NCBI RefSeq assembly: GCF_904846075.1
Contig: NZ_CAJGZH010000002.1
Coordinates: 124,001-188,000, forward strand
Source of the DNA: Psychrobacter glacincola
GTDB lineage: Bacteria > Pseudomonadota > Gammaproteobacteria > Pseudomonadales > Moraxellaceae
Length of the DNA stretch: 64,000 bases
Reading direction: 5' to 3'
A program made the translations under genes and the position numbers. Positions within the stretch are counted from its first letter, which is position 1. Every line of letters begins with the position of its first letter. The notes beneath the pieces are model-generated. The model did no database searches. It was not told where the DNA came from and saw nothing but the letters and a program-made list of their open reading frames with translations. Below, piece after piece: positions 48,815 through 58,061 of this stretch.

Positions 48815-49957
48815 ATGCCGTCATCTCATTCAGTAGAGTCAAATTTATCACCGCTTGTACCTGCCTACGATAGTATTTTAGAGCTAGTGCCTTATCAAAC
48901 GGGCAAGCCGATTGAAGAGTTGACGCGTGAGTATGGCGTCTCAGATGTGGTAAAACTTGCCAGTAATGAAAACCCAAGAGGCTGCTCACCGCACGTCACG
49001 CTAGCGATTACTGAGCAATTGGGTCAGTTGGCACGTTATCCTGATGGCAACGGTTACTATCTAAAACAAGCGCTGGCTGACTTCAATGATGTCAGTGTGG
49101 AGCAGATTACTTTGGGTAATGGCTCTGACGATTTGCTTGATATTTTAGCGCGTAGTTTTGCTGGTGCTGACGATGCTATCGTTTACAGTCAATATGCCTT
49201 TATCGTTTATCCGATGTTGGCTAAAATACAAGGGGCGACAGGTATAGAAGTGCCTGCCCATCGCTTTGGGCATGATTTAAAAGCGATGAGTCAAGCGGTT
49301 CAAGACAACCCCAATACTAAAATAGTCTTTATCGCCAATCCTAATAATCCAACTGGCACACAGCTTGAACCTCAAGAGTTACGAGCATTTATGGCTAGTA
49401 TACCAAGCTCGGTATTGGTGGTATTAGATGAGGCGTATATTGAATATAGCCCTGAGAGTAATAATCGGGCGTTGTTAGATGAATTTGATAATGTCGTTAT
49501 CGTGCGCACTTTTTCCAAAGCTTATGGACTGGCGGGTTTACGTGTCGGTTATGCGCTTAGCTCAGTGGCTGTCGCGGACTTACTCAACCGAATCCGTCAA
49601 CCATTTAACGTGAGTAGAGTGGCTTTAGCGGCGGCGGCGGCGGCACTTGCTGACTCAGACTTTATTGAAAAAACTCGTCTGATGAATGATGAGCAAATGC
49701 GCTGGTTAGAAAAGCAGTTTGACGCATTAGGGTTGGGTTTCATTAAGTCACATGCTAACTTTATTATGGTGGAAATAGCCGTTGAGATGGAAGACATCAC
49801 CGCTGCTTCTATTCATCAAGCATTGCTAGAGCAGGGTGTTATCGTCCGTCCATTAGAGGGCTATGGCTTACCTCATTGGCTGCGTATCACAGTAGGGGTA
49901 GCAGAAGAAAATATGCGCCTGATTGATACACTGCGCTCAATCTTGACTGATAATTGA
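48815..49957 (+). CDS. hisC: Histidinol-phosphate / aromatic aminotransferase
   Basis: A PLP fold-type I aminotransferase of 380 residues, HisC2 group. KLASNENPRGCSP binds substrate, then GNGSDDLLD, ANPNNPTGTQ, DEAYIEYS, and the PLP lysine in RTFSKAYGLAGLRVGYAL. In Pseudomonas and relatives the copy between pheA and tyrA serves aromatic amino acid transamination as well as histidine synthesis, and the location here suggests the same. ATG 48815 has AAGGA six bases upstream. Intact. Confidence 0.93.
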   Translation: MPSSHSVESNLSPLVPAYDSILELVPYQTGKPIEELTREYGVSDVVKLASNENPRGCSPHVTLAITEQLGQLARYPDGNGYYLKQALADFNDVSVEQITLGNGSDDLLDILARSFAGADDAIVYSQYAFIVYPMLAKIQGATGIEVPAHRFGHDLKAMSQAVQDNPNTKIVFIANPNNPTGTQLEPQELRAFMASIPSSVLVVLDEAYIEYSPESNNRALLDEFDNVVIVRTFSKAYGLAGLRVGYALSSVAVADLLNRIRQPFNVSRVALAAAAAALADSDFIEKTRLMNDEQMRWLEKQFDALGLGFIKSHANFIMVEIAVEMEDITAASIHQALLEQGVIVRPLEGYGLPHWLRITVGVAEENMRLIDTLRSILTDN

Positions 49958-50015
49958 TCAGAAGTATGTTAGGTCGTTTTGGATAAGTAAATAATTTATT
50001 AATCATTTTCATGAC

Positions 50016-50052
50016 ACTAGCGTCGGCTTGTTTTAGTCATTCTGACGCTAGT
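50016..50052 (+). terminator. Intercistronic hairpin before tyrA-aroA
   Basis: A stem with arms ACTAGCGTC and GACGCTAGT around a 19-nt loop, followed by TTGTTT. It may end some hisC transcripts or be a processing site. Confidence 0.55.
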
Positions 50053-50071
50053 TTGTTTAACGAGAAAAGCC

Positions 50072-52435
50072 GTGAGTCGCCAGCAAAACAATATAAGCAA
50101 TCAAAACATAAGCAATCAAAACAATAATATGCAGTCTATGAATACTCAGCCGCCGTTATTTAAACAGATTTGTGTGATTGGTTTAGGGCTTATCGGTGCG
50201 AGCCTTGCCCAAGCCATTAAAGACAATGGTCTAAGTGAGCGCTTAGTGGCGGTTGATAGACATACACCAAGCATCGACGAAGCCATTCAGCACGGCTTAT
50301 TAGACGCTGGTAGTGCTGTCTTAAGTGAAGTAGTGTTTGGTAGTGATTTGATTGTTATCGCCGTACCAGTACAAGCGGTGCAAGCCGTATTTATTGATAT
50401 CAAAGCAGCGATGGATAATGGACAACTTGCCACTGATTGCATCATTACTGATGTTTGTAGCACCAAGGTCAATATCATTGATGCGGCTCAAGCGGTGTTC
50501 GGCTCGCTACCGACAGGATTGGTGCCTGCACATCCAATTGCGGGTGCAGAGAATTCAGGATATCATGCCAGACGTGCGACATTGTTTGTTAATCATAGTG
50601 TCATTATCTGCGAGCTACCAACGACCCATAATAGCGCCATTGCTAAGCTGCGGCAGTTATGGGAAGCGGTAGGTGCAAACGTTATGTCAATGGATGCGGA
50701 ACACCACGATCGCATATTGGCGCACACCAGTCATCTGCCACATCTGCTTGCCTTCAATTTGGTTGAGCAGCTGGCAAGCCATGATGATAATTTAGATATG
50801 TTTCGCTATGCAGCGGGCGGCTTTCGTGACTTTAGCCGTATCGCTGCCAGTGACCCTAAAATGTGGCATGATATATTTTTTGCCAACGAAAGCGCGATTG
50901 TTAGCGCCCTTGATGAGTATGGCGTTTACCTACAGACCATGCGTCAGCTCATCATCGATAAAGATTCAACCGCCCTGATGGGACTTTTGGGCCGCGCGCA
51001 AGCCGCACGGCGACATTTTGGCCATATGTTAGCCAGCACCCCTTATACGGATACTTCTGCCATGTCAGCTTCTTATAATATTACTCCTAGCAATACTGTA
51101 TTGGGCACTATTGCCATTCCTGGTGACAAGTCTATCTCGCATCGCAGCATTATGCTGGGCAGCCTTGCGACAGGCGTGACCAATGTCACTGGATTTTTGG
51201 AAGGGGAAGATGCGCTTGCCACCTTGCAAGCATTCCGTGATATGGGCGTGACCATTGAAGGGCCTGATAACGGCAAATTGACCATTCATGGCGTGGGTAT
51301 GAACGGTCTGAAACCGAGTAAAACACCATTGTATATGGGCAACTCAGGTACTAGCATGCGCCTGCTGGCTGGTATTTTGGCGGCGCAATCATTTGACAGC
51401 GTGTTGACAGGCGATACCAGCCTAAATAAACGCCCAATGGAGCGTGTAGCCGCACCTTTACGCGAGATGGGTGCAGTCATTCAAAGTACGGGTCATAGTG
51501 GTACGGCGCCACTTAGTATCACTGGTCGAGCGACTATTGGTAAGCCATTACAAGGTATCGATTATGAGATGCCTGTGGCTTCTGCGCAGATTAAATCCTG
51601 CTTGTTGCTGGCTGGACTTTGGGCAGAAGGCACCACAACCGTTACCCAACCGGAAGTCAGTCGTGACCATACCGAGCGTATGCTTTCAGCTTTTGGTTAT
51701 CCAGTAACGGTTGATGGCAACCGCATCAGTGTAGCAGGTGGCGGACAACTCACAGGTGGTGATATCGCTGTCCCTGCTGATATATCCTCTGCGGCATTTT
51801 TTATGGTCGCTGCTGCGATCAGCCAAAATAGCGAGCTGACCTTGACGCAAGTAGGTATTAATCCGACACGCACGGGCATTATCGATATCTTAAAATTAAT
51901 GCAAGCAGATATCAGCTTAAGTAATGAGACACATGTCGGCGGCGAACCAGTCGCAGATATCACTATTCGTAGCTCAAGCCTAAAAGGTATTGAAATCCCA
52001 GAGCATTTAGTGCCATTAGCGATTGACGAATTCCCAGTATTGTTCATTGCTGCCAGCTGTGCGCAAGGTCGTACGGTGTTGACTGGTGCCAAAGAGCTGC
52101 GTGTAAAAGAGTCTGATCGTATTGCAGTCATGGCAGAAGGATTACAAACACTGGGTATTGATTGTACCGTGACGGAAGATGGGCTAATCATCGAAGGTAA
52201 AGGCATTGAGGGTCAAAATAGCAATATCAATAATAGCCAGCCTGTCTTTGGTGGCGGTCACATTACCTCGCACCATGATCATCGCATTGCCATGAGTTTT
52301 GCCATTGCCAGCTTACGTGCATCCAAGCAAATTACTATTGAAGGCGTTGAGACCGTCAATACCAGTTTCCCAGGATTTGCAGAGCTTGCCAATCACATTG
52401 GAATGTCTATTAAAGTTGATAATGCTGCGGTTTAA
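50072..52435 (+). CDS. tyrA-aroA: Fused prephenate dehydrogenase / 3-phosphoshikimate 1-carboxyvinyltransferase
   Basis: Two enzymes of aromatic synthesis in one 787-residue chain. Residues about 33-325 are TyrA: GLGLIGASLAQAI for NAD and HPIAGAENSGYHA. Residues about 345-787 are AroA (EPSP synthase): PGDKSISHRSIMLG, GNSGTSMRLLAG, RPMERVAAPLREMG, VKESDRIAVMAEG and HHDHRIAMSFA. This fusion is known in Moraxellaceae and is not a sequence error. The start is uncertain: GTG 50072 with a weak GAGAA before it, or ATG 50129 after a repeated NISNQ segment. The gene is third in the aromatic cluster. Confidence 0.95.
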   Translation: MSRQQNNISNQNISNQNNNMQSMNTQPPLFKQICVIGLGLIGASLAQAIKDNGLSERLVAVDRHTPSIDEAIQHGLLDAGSAVLSEVVFGSDLIVIAVPVQAVQAVFIDIKAAMDNGQLATDCIITDVCSTKVNIIDAAQAVFGSLPTGLVPAHPIAGAENSGYHARRATLFVNHSVIICELPTTHNSAIAKLRQLWEAVGANVMSMDAEHHDRILAHTSHLPHLLAFNLVEQLASHDDNLDMFRYAAGGFRDFSRIAASDPKMWHDIFFANESAIVSALDEYGVYLQTMRQLIIDKDSTALMGLLGRAQAARRHFGHMLASTPYTDTSAMSASYNITPSNTVLGTIAIPGDKSISHRSIMLGSLATGVTNVTGFLEGEDALATLQAFRDMGVTIEGPDNGKLTIHGVGMNGLKPSKTPLYMGNSGTSMRLLAGILAAQSFDSVLTGDTSLNKRPMERVAAPLREMGAVIQSTGHSGTAPLSITGRATIGKPLQGIDYEMPVASAQIKSCLLLAGLWAEGTTTVTQPEVSRDHTERMLSAFGYPVTVDGNRISVAGGGQLTGGDIAVPADISSAAFFMVAAAISQNSELTLTQVGINPTRTGIIDILKLMQADISLSNETHVGGEPVADITIRSSSLKGIEIPEHLVPLAIDEFPVLFIAASCAQGRTVLTGAKELRVKESDRIAVMAEGLQTLGIDCTVTEDGLIIEGKGIEGQNSNINNSQPVFGGGHITSHHDHRIAMSFAIASLRASKQITIEGVETVNTSFPGFAELANHIGMSIKVDNAAV
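50093..50122 (+). repeat. Tandem 15-bp repeat at the start of tyrA-aroA
   Basis: ATAAGCAATCAAAAC occurs twice in direct tandem with no mismatch. If GTG 50072 is the start it encodes NISNQ twice; the unit is a multiple of three, so copy-number change would not shift frame. Confidence 0.9.
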
Positions 52436-52742
52436 TACCACAAACTATATTAACTTGCTGAATAGTGTTATTGGCTTTTGCAACACTGAGCTTTAAAGTA
52501 CTGAATTGTAAAATGCTGGCTACAGCATTCAATAAAGTCTAAAAAGTTGCTCATTAGCCTTGATGTAAATGTTGTTTTTAAAGTTGTTATCGTTAGCAAT
52601 GTGTTGATGCCTATATTGGCATGAGCGCATTGCTTTTTAACTTGTATCCTATCTGTAGTGACCCTGCGCTTTTGCCATTGAATTGATATAGAAATTAATA
52701 TGGGGCAAGAGTGCGCTTTGCTCTAAAAAGTTGTACTGTACT
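52436..52742. other. Intergenic region tyrA-aroA / rarD
   Basis: About 307 bases with no gene recognised. The cmk and rpsA genes that often follow aroA in relatives are not here. Confidence 0.4.
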
Positions 52743-53705
52743 ATGACCACCCAAAACGTCATCAAAAAACCAGTTACGCCCATTAAGACAACCAGACGTG
52801 GCATCATCACCGCACTCATTGCCTTTTTTATCTGGGGTGGGTTTCCATTATATTTTAAACAATTGGCCGCCTACGATGCGACCGAGATTATCGGTCACCG
52901 TATTATTTGGACGTTTGCTTGCTTGCTTATCGTGTTGGTAGTCACCAAGCGCTGGCAGTGGATCGATACCTTAAAGAAAAACCCGAGATGGATCGCGTTC
53001 TCATTTATATCGGGTTTGATTATTGCCACCAACTGGCTCACTTATGTATGGGCCGTCAATCACGACCGCATTCTCGAAGCCAGTTTGGGTTATTTTATCG
53101 GACCATTGGTGGGCGTTGCACTATCGATGATTTTATTCAAAGAGCGCTTACGTACGCTGCAATGGGTTGCCATCGGTTTCGCCTTATTATCCGTGGTCAT
53201 TCAAGTAGTTATGATTGGTAGCTTGCCATGGATATCACTGATTTTAGCCTTTAGTTTTAGTACTTATGGCACCATTCAACGGCAGACGCCTTTGACGGCT
53301 GTCGATGCCATGTTTGTCGAAACAACGATGTTGGTGCCGATTTGCTTATGGTGGTTCTGGCAATCAGATGTGGTCAGTAGTCAATTGAGTTTTTGGTTTA
53401 GTCCCAATATTTGGCTACTAATGATCGCAGGGCCGATTACCTTGATACCGCTATTATTGTTTAATAAATCTACCAAGCTCGTTGCTTATAGCATTTTAAG
53501 TTTTATGAATTATCTGACGCCGACCTTTATCTTCTTCTTAGCGGTGTTCTATTATAACGAGCCATTTGATTTACAGCGTCTTGCAGTGTTTGGTCTGATT
53601 TGGTTTGGTCTGTTATTATTTAGCATTGACTTATGGCGTCATCGACCTAGTAAAGCGCTAAAAGCCGCGCGTTTGCGTGAAGAGGCGTTGCAGAAAACCA
53701 ATTAA
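52743..53705 (+). CDS. rarD: RarD-type EamA transporter
   Basis: An inner-membrane DMT-superfamily protein of 320 residues with ten predicted helices. GIITALIAFFIWGGFPLYFKQL, EIIGHRIIWTFACLL and ATNWLTYVWAVNHDRILEAS followed by LGYFIGPL are the RarD signature; the second half ends with LTPTFIFFLAVFYYNEPF. A basic 20-residue tail faces the cytosol. ATG 52743 is chosen; the frame continues four codons up to a TTG without site. RarD is often named chloramphenicol-sensitivity protein, but the transported substrate is unknown. Confidence 0.9.
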   Translation: MTTQNVIKKPVTPIKTTRRGIITALIAFFIWGGFPLYFKQLAAYDATEIIGHRIIWTFACLLIVLVVTKRWQWIDTLKKNPRWIAFSFISGLIIATNWLTYVWAVNHDRILEASLGYFIGPLVGVALSMILFKERLRTLQWVAIGFALLSVVIQVVMIGSLPWISLILAFSFSTYGTIQRQTPLTAVDAMFVETTMLVPICLWWFWQSDVVSSQLSFWFSPNIWLLMIAGPITLIPLLLFNKSTKLVAYSILSFMNYLTPTFIFFLAVFYYNEPFDLQRLAVFGLIWFGLLLFSIDLWRHRPSKALKAARLREEALQKTN

Positions 53706-53755
53706 AAAACCTGAGTTCAAAATCTAATTAAAATTTAGCAAACAAGGATGAGAGC

Positions 53756-54166
53756 ATGTTTCATACCGAATCTGATGTAGTATTCGTTAAAGGCTTAACA
53801 GTAGAAGCAGTCATCGGTGTTTACGCGTGGGAGCGCGCAATCACGCAGCCGCTGCTGATTGATATAGCACTTGAAACAGATATCAGCCGTGCGGCTATCT
53901 CAGATGATGTCAATGATGCGCTGAATTATAAAGCGGTTTGCGATGATGTGAGCGCGTGGTGCCAAGCGATTAAAGCGCAGTTGCTAGAGCATTTAGCGGG
54001 GCAAATCGCTGATAAGTTGCTTGCAAAATATAGCTGTCATAAAATCACTTTAAGCATTGCTAAGCCCACTGCTATAAAGCAAGCCGATGCGGTTGGGGTT
54101 CAAATCACGCGTTATGCAACGGTCATCGAAGATAAGCCAGTTGTAAGCAAGGACGATGATGCATAA
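53756..54166 (+). CDS. folB: Dihydroneopterin aldolase
   Basis: Folate synthesis enzyme that makes 6-hydroxymethyl-dihydropterin. The 136-residue protein opens with FVKGLTVEAVIGVYAWERAITQPLLIDIAL, holding the catalytic Tyr/Glu region, then NYKAVCDDV and the late catalytic lysine in LSIAKPTAI. Length is close to the family's 120. Its end overlaps the start of folK by 11 bases, which is typical of coupled folate genes. ATG 53756 follows AAGGATGAGAGC. Confidence 0.93.
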   Translation: MFHTESDVVFVKGLTVEAVIGVYAWERAITQPLLIDIALETDISRAAISDDVNDALNYKAVCDDVSAWCQAIKAQLLEHLAGQIADKLLAKYSCHKITLSIAKPTAIKQADAVGVQITRYATVIEDKPVVSKDDDA

Positions 54167-54752
54167 TATGCATAAAAATTTGGCTGATTTGAGTCTTGAG
54201 ACTCTAAAAAAGCAGACGCCTGAACAGTTGCAAACACAATCTGTGACGGCAGTATTATTGGCTTTAGGTAGTAATTATCAAGCTAAACATTATCTGCCGC
54301 TTGTCCGAAAGGATCTAGCGGCGCTAGGGGAAATACAGTTATCTACTGCGTTTGAAAATCCTGACTTTACATCGACCAAAGCGCAACCAAAGCCCGATTA
54401 TACCAATCAGTGTGTCTATTTACGTTTAACAAAACCTGTAACACTGCAACAGTTACAGCAGGTTTTCAAAGATCTTGAAGGTGACTGTCATAGACAGCGT
54501 CTAACAGAAGCTCAGACGCCAATAAAAAAAGTTACGATGGATATCGATATTCTATTGATAGAAAAGCTATTAATAGAAGTTGTTTCTGATAAAAATAGCC
54601 TAAGCAGTAATAAGGAATTTGAAGAGTCTAATTGGATTGTAATGGCAGATCGTTACCCATTCAAAGCGCATGAAAGAGCAGGGGTAGAGGAGTTGATTAA
54701 AGGTCATTTTTTAAAAGGTCACATGAAGCAGCCTAGATGCTATTCTAAATAA
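54156..54752 (+). CDS. folK: 2-amino-4-hydroxy-6-hydroxymethyldihydropteridine pyrophosphokinase, divergent
   Basis: Transfers pyrophosphate from ATP to the FolB product. LLALGSNYQAKHYL, the acceptor region AFENPDFTS and the metal-binding TMDIDILLI are present. The usual C-terminal IPHPxxxxRxFVLxPL block is replaced by DRYPFKAHERAGVEEL, keeping HER only. The 198 residues exceed the usual 160 by an N-terminal helix and a polar insertion at about 145-160. A solo end of the MITE-like element lies 10 bases after the stop. Start at 54156 overlaps folB. Confidence 0.85.
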   Translation: MMHNMHKNLADLSLETLKKQTPEQLQTQSVTAVLLALGSNYQAKHYLPLVRKDLAALGEIQLSTAFENPDFTSTKAQPKPDYTNQCVYLRLTKPVTLQQLQQVFKDLEGDCHRQRLTEAQTPIKKVTMDIDILLIEKLLIEVVSDKNSLSSNKEFEESNWIVMADRYPFKAHERAGVEELIKGHFLKGHMKQPRCYSK

Positions 54753-54761
54753 GTAAAAGTT

Positions 54762-54776
54762 ATTGAGGACACGCCC
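54762..54776. repeat. Solo end of the MITE-like element
   Basis: ATTGAGGACACGCCC followed by TA is identical to the terminal repeat of the copy at 59407 (reverse complement). No other part of the element is present. Confidence 0.7.
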
Positions 54777-54797
54777 TAGTGTTTTGCTTAAAACCTC

Positions 54798-54832
54798 TCA
54801 AAATAAAAGCTGAGCAAAATGCCCAGCCTATA
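54798..54832 (-). terminator. Hairpin between folK and the SDR
   Basis: Read on the minus strand, GCTGGGCA and TGCTCAGC (one mismatch) form a short stem followed by TTTTATTTT, about 30 bases past the SDR stop. Confidence 0.6.
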
Positions 54833-54860
54833 TCACATTTAAAAATTTTAACTATTACGC

Positions 54861-55595
54861 CTACTGTGCGGTCAAACCACCATCAACGACAAACTCTGAA
54901 CCCGTCGAGTAGCTTGAGTCATCAGACGCTAAAAATAACACCATGCCGCTGACTTCTTCTGGCTGTGCCACACGTCTCATCGGAATAGTTTTGGCAAATG
55001 CTTCAACCGCATCTTTGGTATCGCCTTGCATAATCATCGGTGTAGCAATAACGCCGGGGTGAATGGAGTTCACGCGAATGCCATGAGGGGCGCACTCTAA
55101 TGCTGCCGCTTTGGTCATACCGCGTACCGCAAACTTAGAATCGGTATAGCCGATAGCGCCGCCAACCAAGCCATTAATTGATGAGATATTGATGATAGAA
55201 CCTTGTTTGGCGGCTTTCATCGTTGGAATGACTGCTTTCATGCCTAAAAAGACCGACACCTGGTTAATCTCTAGAATCTTGCGATACGCTTCTACTGAGG
55301 TATCTAAAATAGATTTGTGCGTAGTGATACCTGCATTATTAACCAGTACATCAATTTTGCCAAATTTATCTTGGGTGGCTGTAACAACTTGCGTCCAATC
55401 TTCTTCACTAGTAACGTCATGCTTAATAAATAGAGCGCTATCGCCAAGCTCTTTTGCTAATGCGTTGCCTTTATCAGAGTTGATGTCGGTCAAGACGACT
55501 TTAGCGCCTTCTGCCATACACAAACGCACATGAGTCTCGCCCATGCCTTGAGCGGCACCAGTAATAATGATAACTTTATCTTGTAAACGCGCCAT
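54861..55595 (-). CDS. Short-chain dehydrogenase/reductase (FabG-like)
   Basis: A classical NAD(H)-type SDR of 244 residues. TGAAQGMGETHVRLC binds cofactor, Asp in VVLTDINSD favours NAD, NNAG is present in VLVNNAGITTH, the catalytic Ser lies in SIINISSINGLVG and Tyr/Lys in YTDSKFAVRGM. The start at ATG 55595 has AGGA upstream and puts the Rossmann motif near residue 13; a longer frame to 55685 would add a hydrophobic tail without its own site. It resembles alcohol and 3-alpha-hydroxysteroid dehydrogenases; the substrate is unknown. Confidence 0.88.
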   Translation of the reverse strand: MARLQDKVIIITGAAQGMGETHVRLCMAEGAKVVLTDINSDKGNALAKELGDSALFIKHDVTSEEDWTQVVTATQDKFGKIDVLVNNAGITTHKSILDTSVEAYRKILEINQVSVFLGMKAVIPTMKAAKQGSIINISSINGLVGGAIGYTDSKFAVRGMTKAAALECAPHGIRVNSIHPGVIATPMIMQGDTKDAVEAFAKTIPMRRVAQPEEVSGMVLFLASDDSSYSTGSEFVVDGGLTAQ

Positions 55596-55759
55596 GAGTT
55601 TTCCTATTTTTTTAGTTATGAATAATGAAAGAGTATAGGACACAATCGCTAAATACTCCTTAGTGATTATGAAACCAAAAGTCAATACTTGATGTTTTTA
55701 AATGATAGCTTTGAATAATGCTTTTGGCTGACTGTTTTAAATAATGTAGTGAGGAAATG

Positions 55760-56302
55760 ATGTATAACGACATATTAAATTTCTGTTTTAAAGAGGCGGG
55801 TAGTGAGAAGTTTTTTGAGAAAGACATAGCGTTTGATCAATTATTAATAGAGCGATACAGCGATATACTTGAGCAAGCGAAGGCTGCAGAGTTTTATACA
55901 TGGCGTAGTAGCATAAAGGGGCGTTTAGCAGAAATAATTATATTGGATCAATTTTCACGCAATATTTACCGTGATACGCCAGCAGCTTTTGCCCAAGATG
56001 CGATGAGTCTCGCGCTCGCGCAAGAAGCGGTTGCTGCCGGTGCATTAGAGGCGCTTGAAACGATGGATGAGCGTAAGTTTTTATTGATGCCTTATATGCA
56101 CAGCGAATCAAAACTGATTCATCAGCAGGCGGAACAGCTATTTAAGCAATATACCAATGCAGATACCGTGGATGCTGAGCTTAGACATAAAGTGATTATC
56201 GATCGTTTTGGTCGTTATCCGCATCGTAATGATATTTTGGGACGGGTTTCGAGTAGTGAAGAAATAGCGTTTTTGACGCAGCCTGACTCATCTTTTTTAT
56301 AA
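55760..56302 (+). CDS. DUF924 family protein
   Basis: A 180-residue soluble helical protein. The family marks are visible: ILNFCFKEAGS at the start, WRSSIKGRLAEIIILDQFSRNIYRDTPAAFAQD in the middle and FLLMPYMHSES with the late DRFGRYPHRNDILGR. The fold resembles TPR-like helices; function unknown, with no clear genetic partner here. Two adjacent ATGs exist; the second (55760) is five bases from GAGG, so it is preferred. Confidence 0.9.
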   Translation: MYNDILNFCFKEAGSEKFFEKDIAFDQLLIERYSDILEQAKAAEFYTWRSSIKGRLAEIIILDQFSRNIYRDTPAAFAQDAMSLALAQEAVAAGALEALETMDERKFLLMPYMHSESKLIHQQAEQLFKQYTNADTVDAELRHKVIIDRFGRYPHRNDILGRVSSSEEIAFLTQPDSSFL

Positions 56303-56357
56303 ATATTGTCTGTTAAATAGCTAGTCAGTAAAGCATTGTTTATCAATTGATTAAAAT

Positions 56358-56389
56358 GTAAAAAGAAGCCATTTGGCCTCTTTTTTATT
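56358..56389. terminator. Terminator between DUF924 gene and cysE
   Basis: AAAAAGAAGCC and GGCCTCTTTTTT form a stem with one mismatch around ATTT. T-runs on both strands suit the convergent genes. Confidence 0.7.
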
Positions 56390-56412
56390 CAGTATCGACG
56401 ACAGCTAGAAGA

Positions 56413-57354
56413 TTACTTCTGCTCAGTGTCTATCTCATCCATATCAGCACGACCAATCACATCGATATCCTCTAAGCAAAGTTTGTCATATTCTTTTTTA
56501 CAAAAGTCAGGATCGATTTTGCACATCGCTGCTTGTAATTGATCTAAGCGATTTTCTGATTGCTGAATGTGTTCGAGCATTTTAGCAAAGGCTTCGGCGA
56601 CAGGGTCTTGTGACATAGGGTCGATGCCATAAGCCCGAAACGCGTTTTCGCGTGCTAAATGATTGGTGGCTTTTTCATCTATTGATTTTTTATCTACTGC
56701 CTTTTTATCTATGCCATTATCTGTAGAAGCAGCTTGCGCTACTTTTTCTTGCTGCTTGGCATCATCGACTTTTTTGACAATTGGATTGCCCTTTTCATCA
56801 TGATGGTCTGATATCATCCGAGCTGCGCTGCCGACCATAGTCGCACCTGCTGGTACTGCCTTTACTACGACGGCATTTGAGCCAATTTTGGCGCCTTTAC
56901 CGACAGTAAATGGTCCCAATACTTTAGCACCAGCACCAACGATAACCCCATCTTCCAAAGTAGGGTGGCGCTTGCCATTATTCCAAGAGACGCCGCCAAG
57001 CGTGACCCCGTGATAAAGCGTCACATCATTGCCAATCTCTGCCGTTTCGCCAATCACGATACCCATACCATGATCAATAAAAAATCGTCGACCGATTTTG
57101 GCAGCAGGGTGTATCTCAATACCTGTGATGATGCGTGAGCCATAAGAAATTACTCGCGCCGCCAGTTTTTGTTCATGATTCCAAAGATAATGGGCACCGC
57201 GATGTAGGACGAGCGCGTGGATGCCAGGATAAGTCAAGATGACTTCCAGACTATTACGCGCAGCAGGATCACGGTTAAATACCGCATCGATATCTTCTGT
57301 TAGGTCTTTTTTGATGCGTGAAAGTGATTTGAATAAGGCAGTTGGCAATGACAT
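56413..57354 (-). CDS. cysE: Serine O-acetyltransferase
   Basis: First step of cysteine synthesis from serine and acetyl-CoA. The left-handed beta-helix is recognisable by its hexapeptide repeats, for example [42 protein letters not shown] and [19 protein letters not shown], with the catalytic His/Asp pair in FIDHGMG. The core ends near 185; a 120-residue charged tail (Lys/Asp/Ala-rich) is longer than usual. ATG 57354 has AGGA six bases upstream. Confidence 0.93.
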   Translation of the reverse strand: MSLPTALFKSLSRIKKDLTEDIDAVFNRDPAARNSLEVILTYPGIHALVLHRGAHYLWNHEQKLAARVISYGSRIITGIEIHPAAKIGRRFFIDHGMGIVIGETAEIGNDVTLYHGVTLGGVSWNNGKRHPTLEDGVIVGAGAKVLGPFTVGKGAKIGSNAVVVKAVPAGATMVGSAARMISDHHDEKGNPIVKKVDDAKQQEKVAQAASTDNGIDKKAVDKKSIDEKATNHLARENAFRAYGIDPMSQDPVAEAFAKMLEHIQQSENRLDQLQAAMCKIDPDFCKKEYDKLCLEDIDVIGRADMDEIDTEQK

Positions 57355-57502
57355 AAATTGTCCTATCGTATTTTTGATTACAATCTATTTAGTTATAGCA
57401 GCTTTGCAGCACAAAATATAGCGATGAGCGATAAATAAAAATGACGGCTGATAGATAAAATGCCAGTCATTGACAATTTATCTACAGGCAATTATTTATG
57501 AT

Positions 57503-57946
57503 TTAGCTATCACTGACAACATATTTTAGCAGATCAACAACTTGCTCTGGCGTTTGCGCCCAAGCCATTGCCGCCGCATCGACTTCTTTTAGCGGATGGA
57601 TAATATCTTCAGCATGAAGGGTAATATACGGCTTGCCTAAAGCCGCGCAGTAGCCGGCATCGAAGGCAGCGTTCCACTGCTTATATTTATCACCAAAACG
57701 AATGATAGCAATATCGCACTTTTGAATCATGTTTTTGGTGCGAATCGCATTCACCTTTGATGACTGATGGTCGCGCCAGAACCCATTATCTTCTTTACCG
57801 AGTACGTCACCAGCGGCGTCACTGGCTTCATGTTCAGTCACTGCGGAGGTAAAGGTAATATCTAAACCTTTGTCTTTCGCGCCTTGCATGATTTTTTGTC
57901 GCCAGTCAGTGTGTATTTCTCCAGACAAATAAACGTTCCAATTCAT
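57503..57946 (-). CDS. YtoQ family protein
   Basis: A 147-residue soluble protein. VYLSGEIHTDWR at the start, ITFTSAVTEHEASDAAG and IIRFGDKYKQWNAAFDAGYCAALGKPYITLH match the YtoQ family, related in fold to nucleoside 2-deoxyribosyltransferases. No biochemical function is established. Start at ATG 57946 because AAGGA lies seven bases before; a TTG and another ATG precede it. It is alone between cysE and trmJ, all on the minus strand. Confidence 0.87.
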   Translation of the reverse strand: MNWNVYLSGEIHTDWRQKIMQGAKDKGLDITFTSAVTEHEASDAAGDVLGKEDNGFWRDHQSSKVNAIRTKNMIQKCDIAIIRFGDKYKQWNAAFDAGYCAALGKPYITLHAEDIIHPLKEVDAAAMAWAQTPEQVVDLLKYVVSDS

Positions 57947-58061
57947 CATCAATTCCTTTTTATTATTGAATCATATCATTTTTAAAATCATAGGATTTGT
58001 AAATGCTACGGCTGCTAATGCAATAGAAACTCAATGCCGGAAACCTTGCATATTAAAAGTT

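Noticed and set aside
50072-52435. tyrA-aroA fusion as a novel gene fusion
   Set aside because: This fusion is already known in Moraxellaceae such as Acinetobacter.
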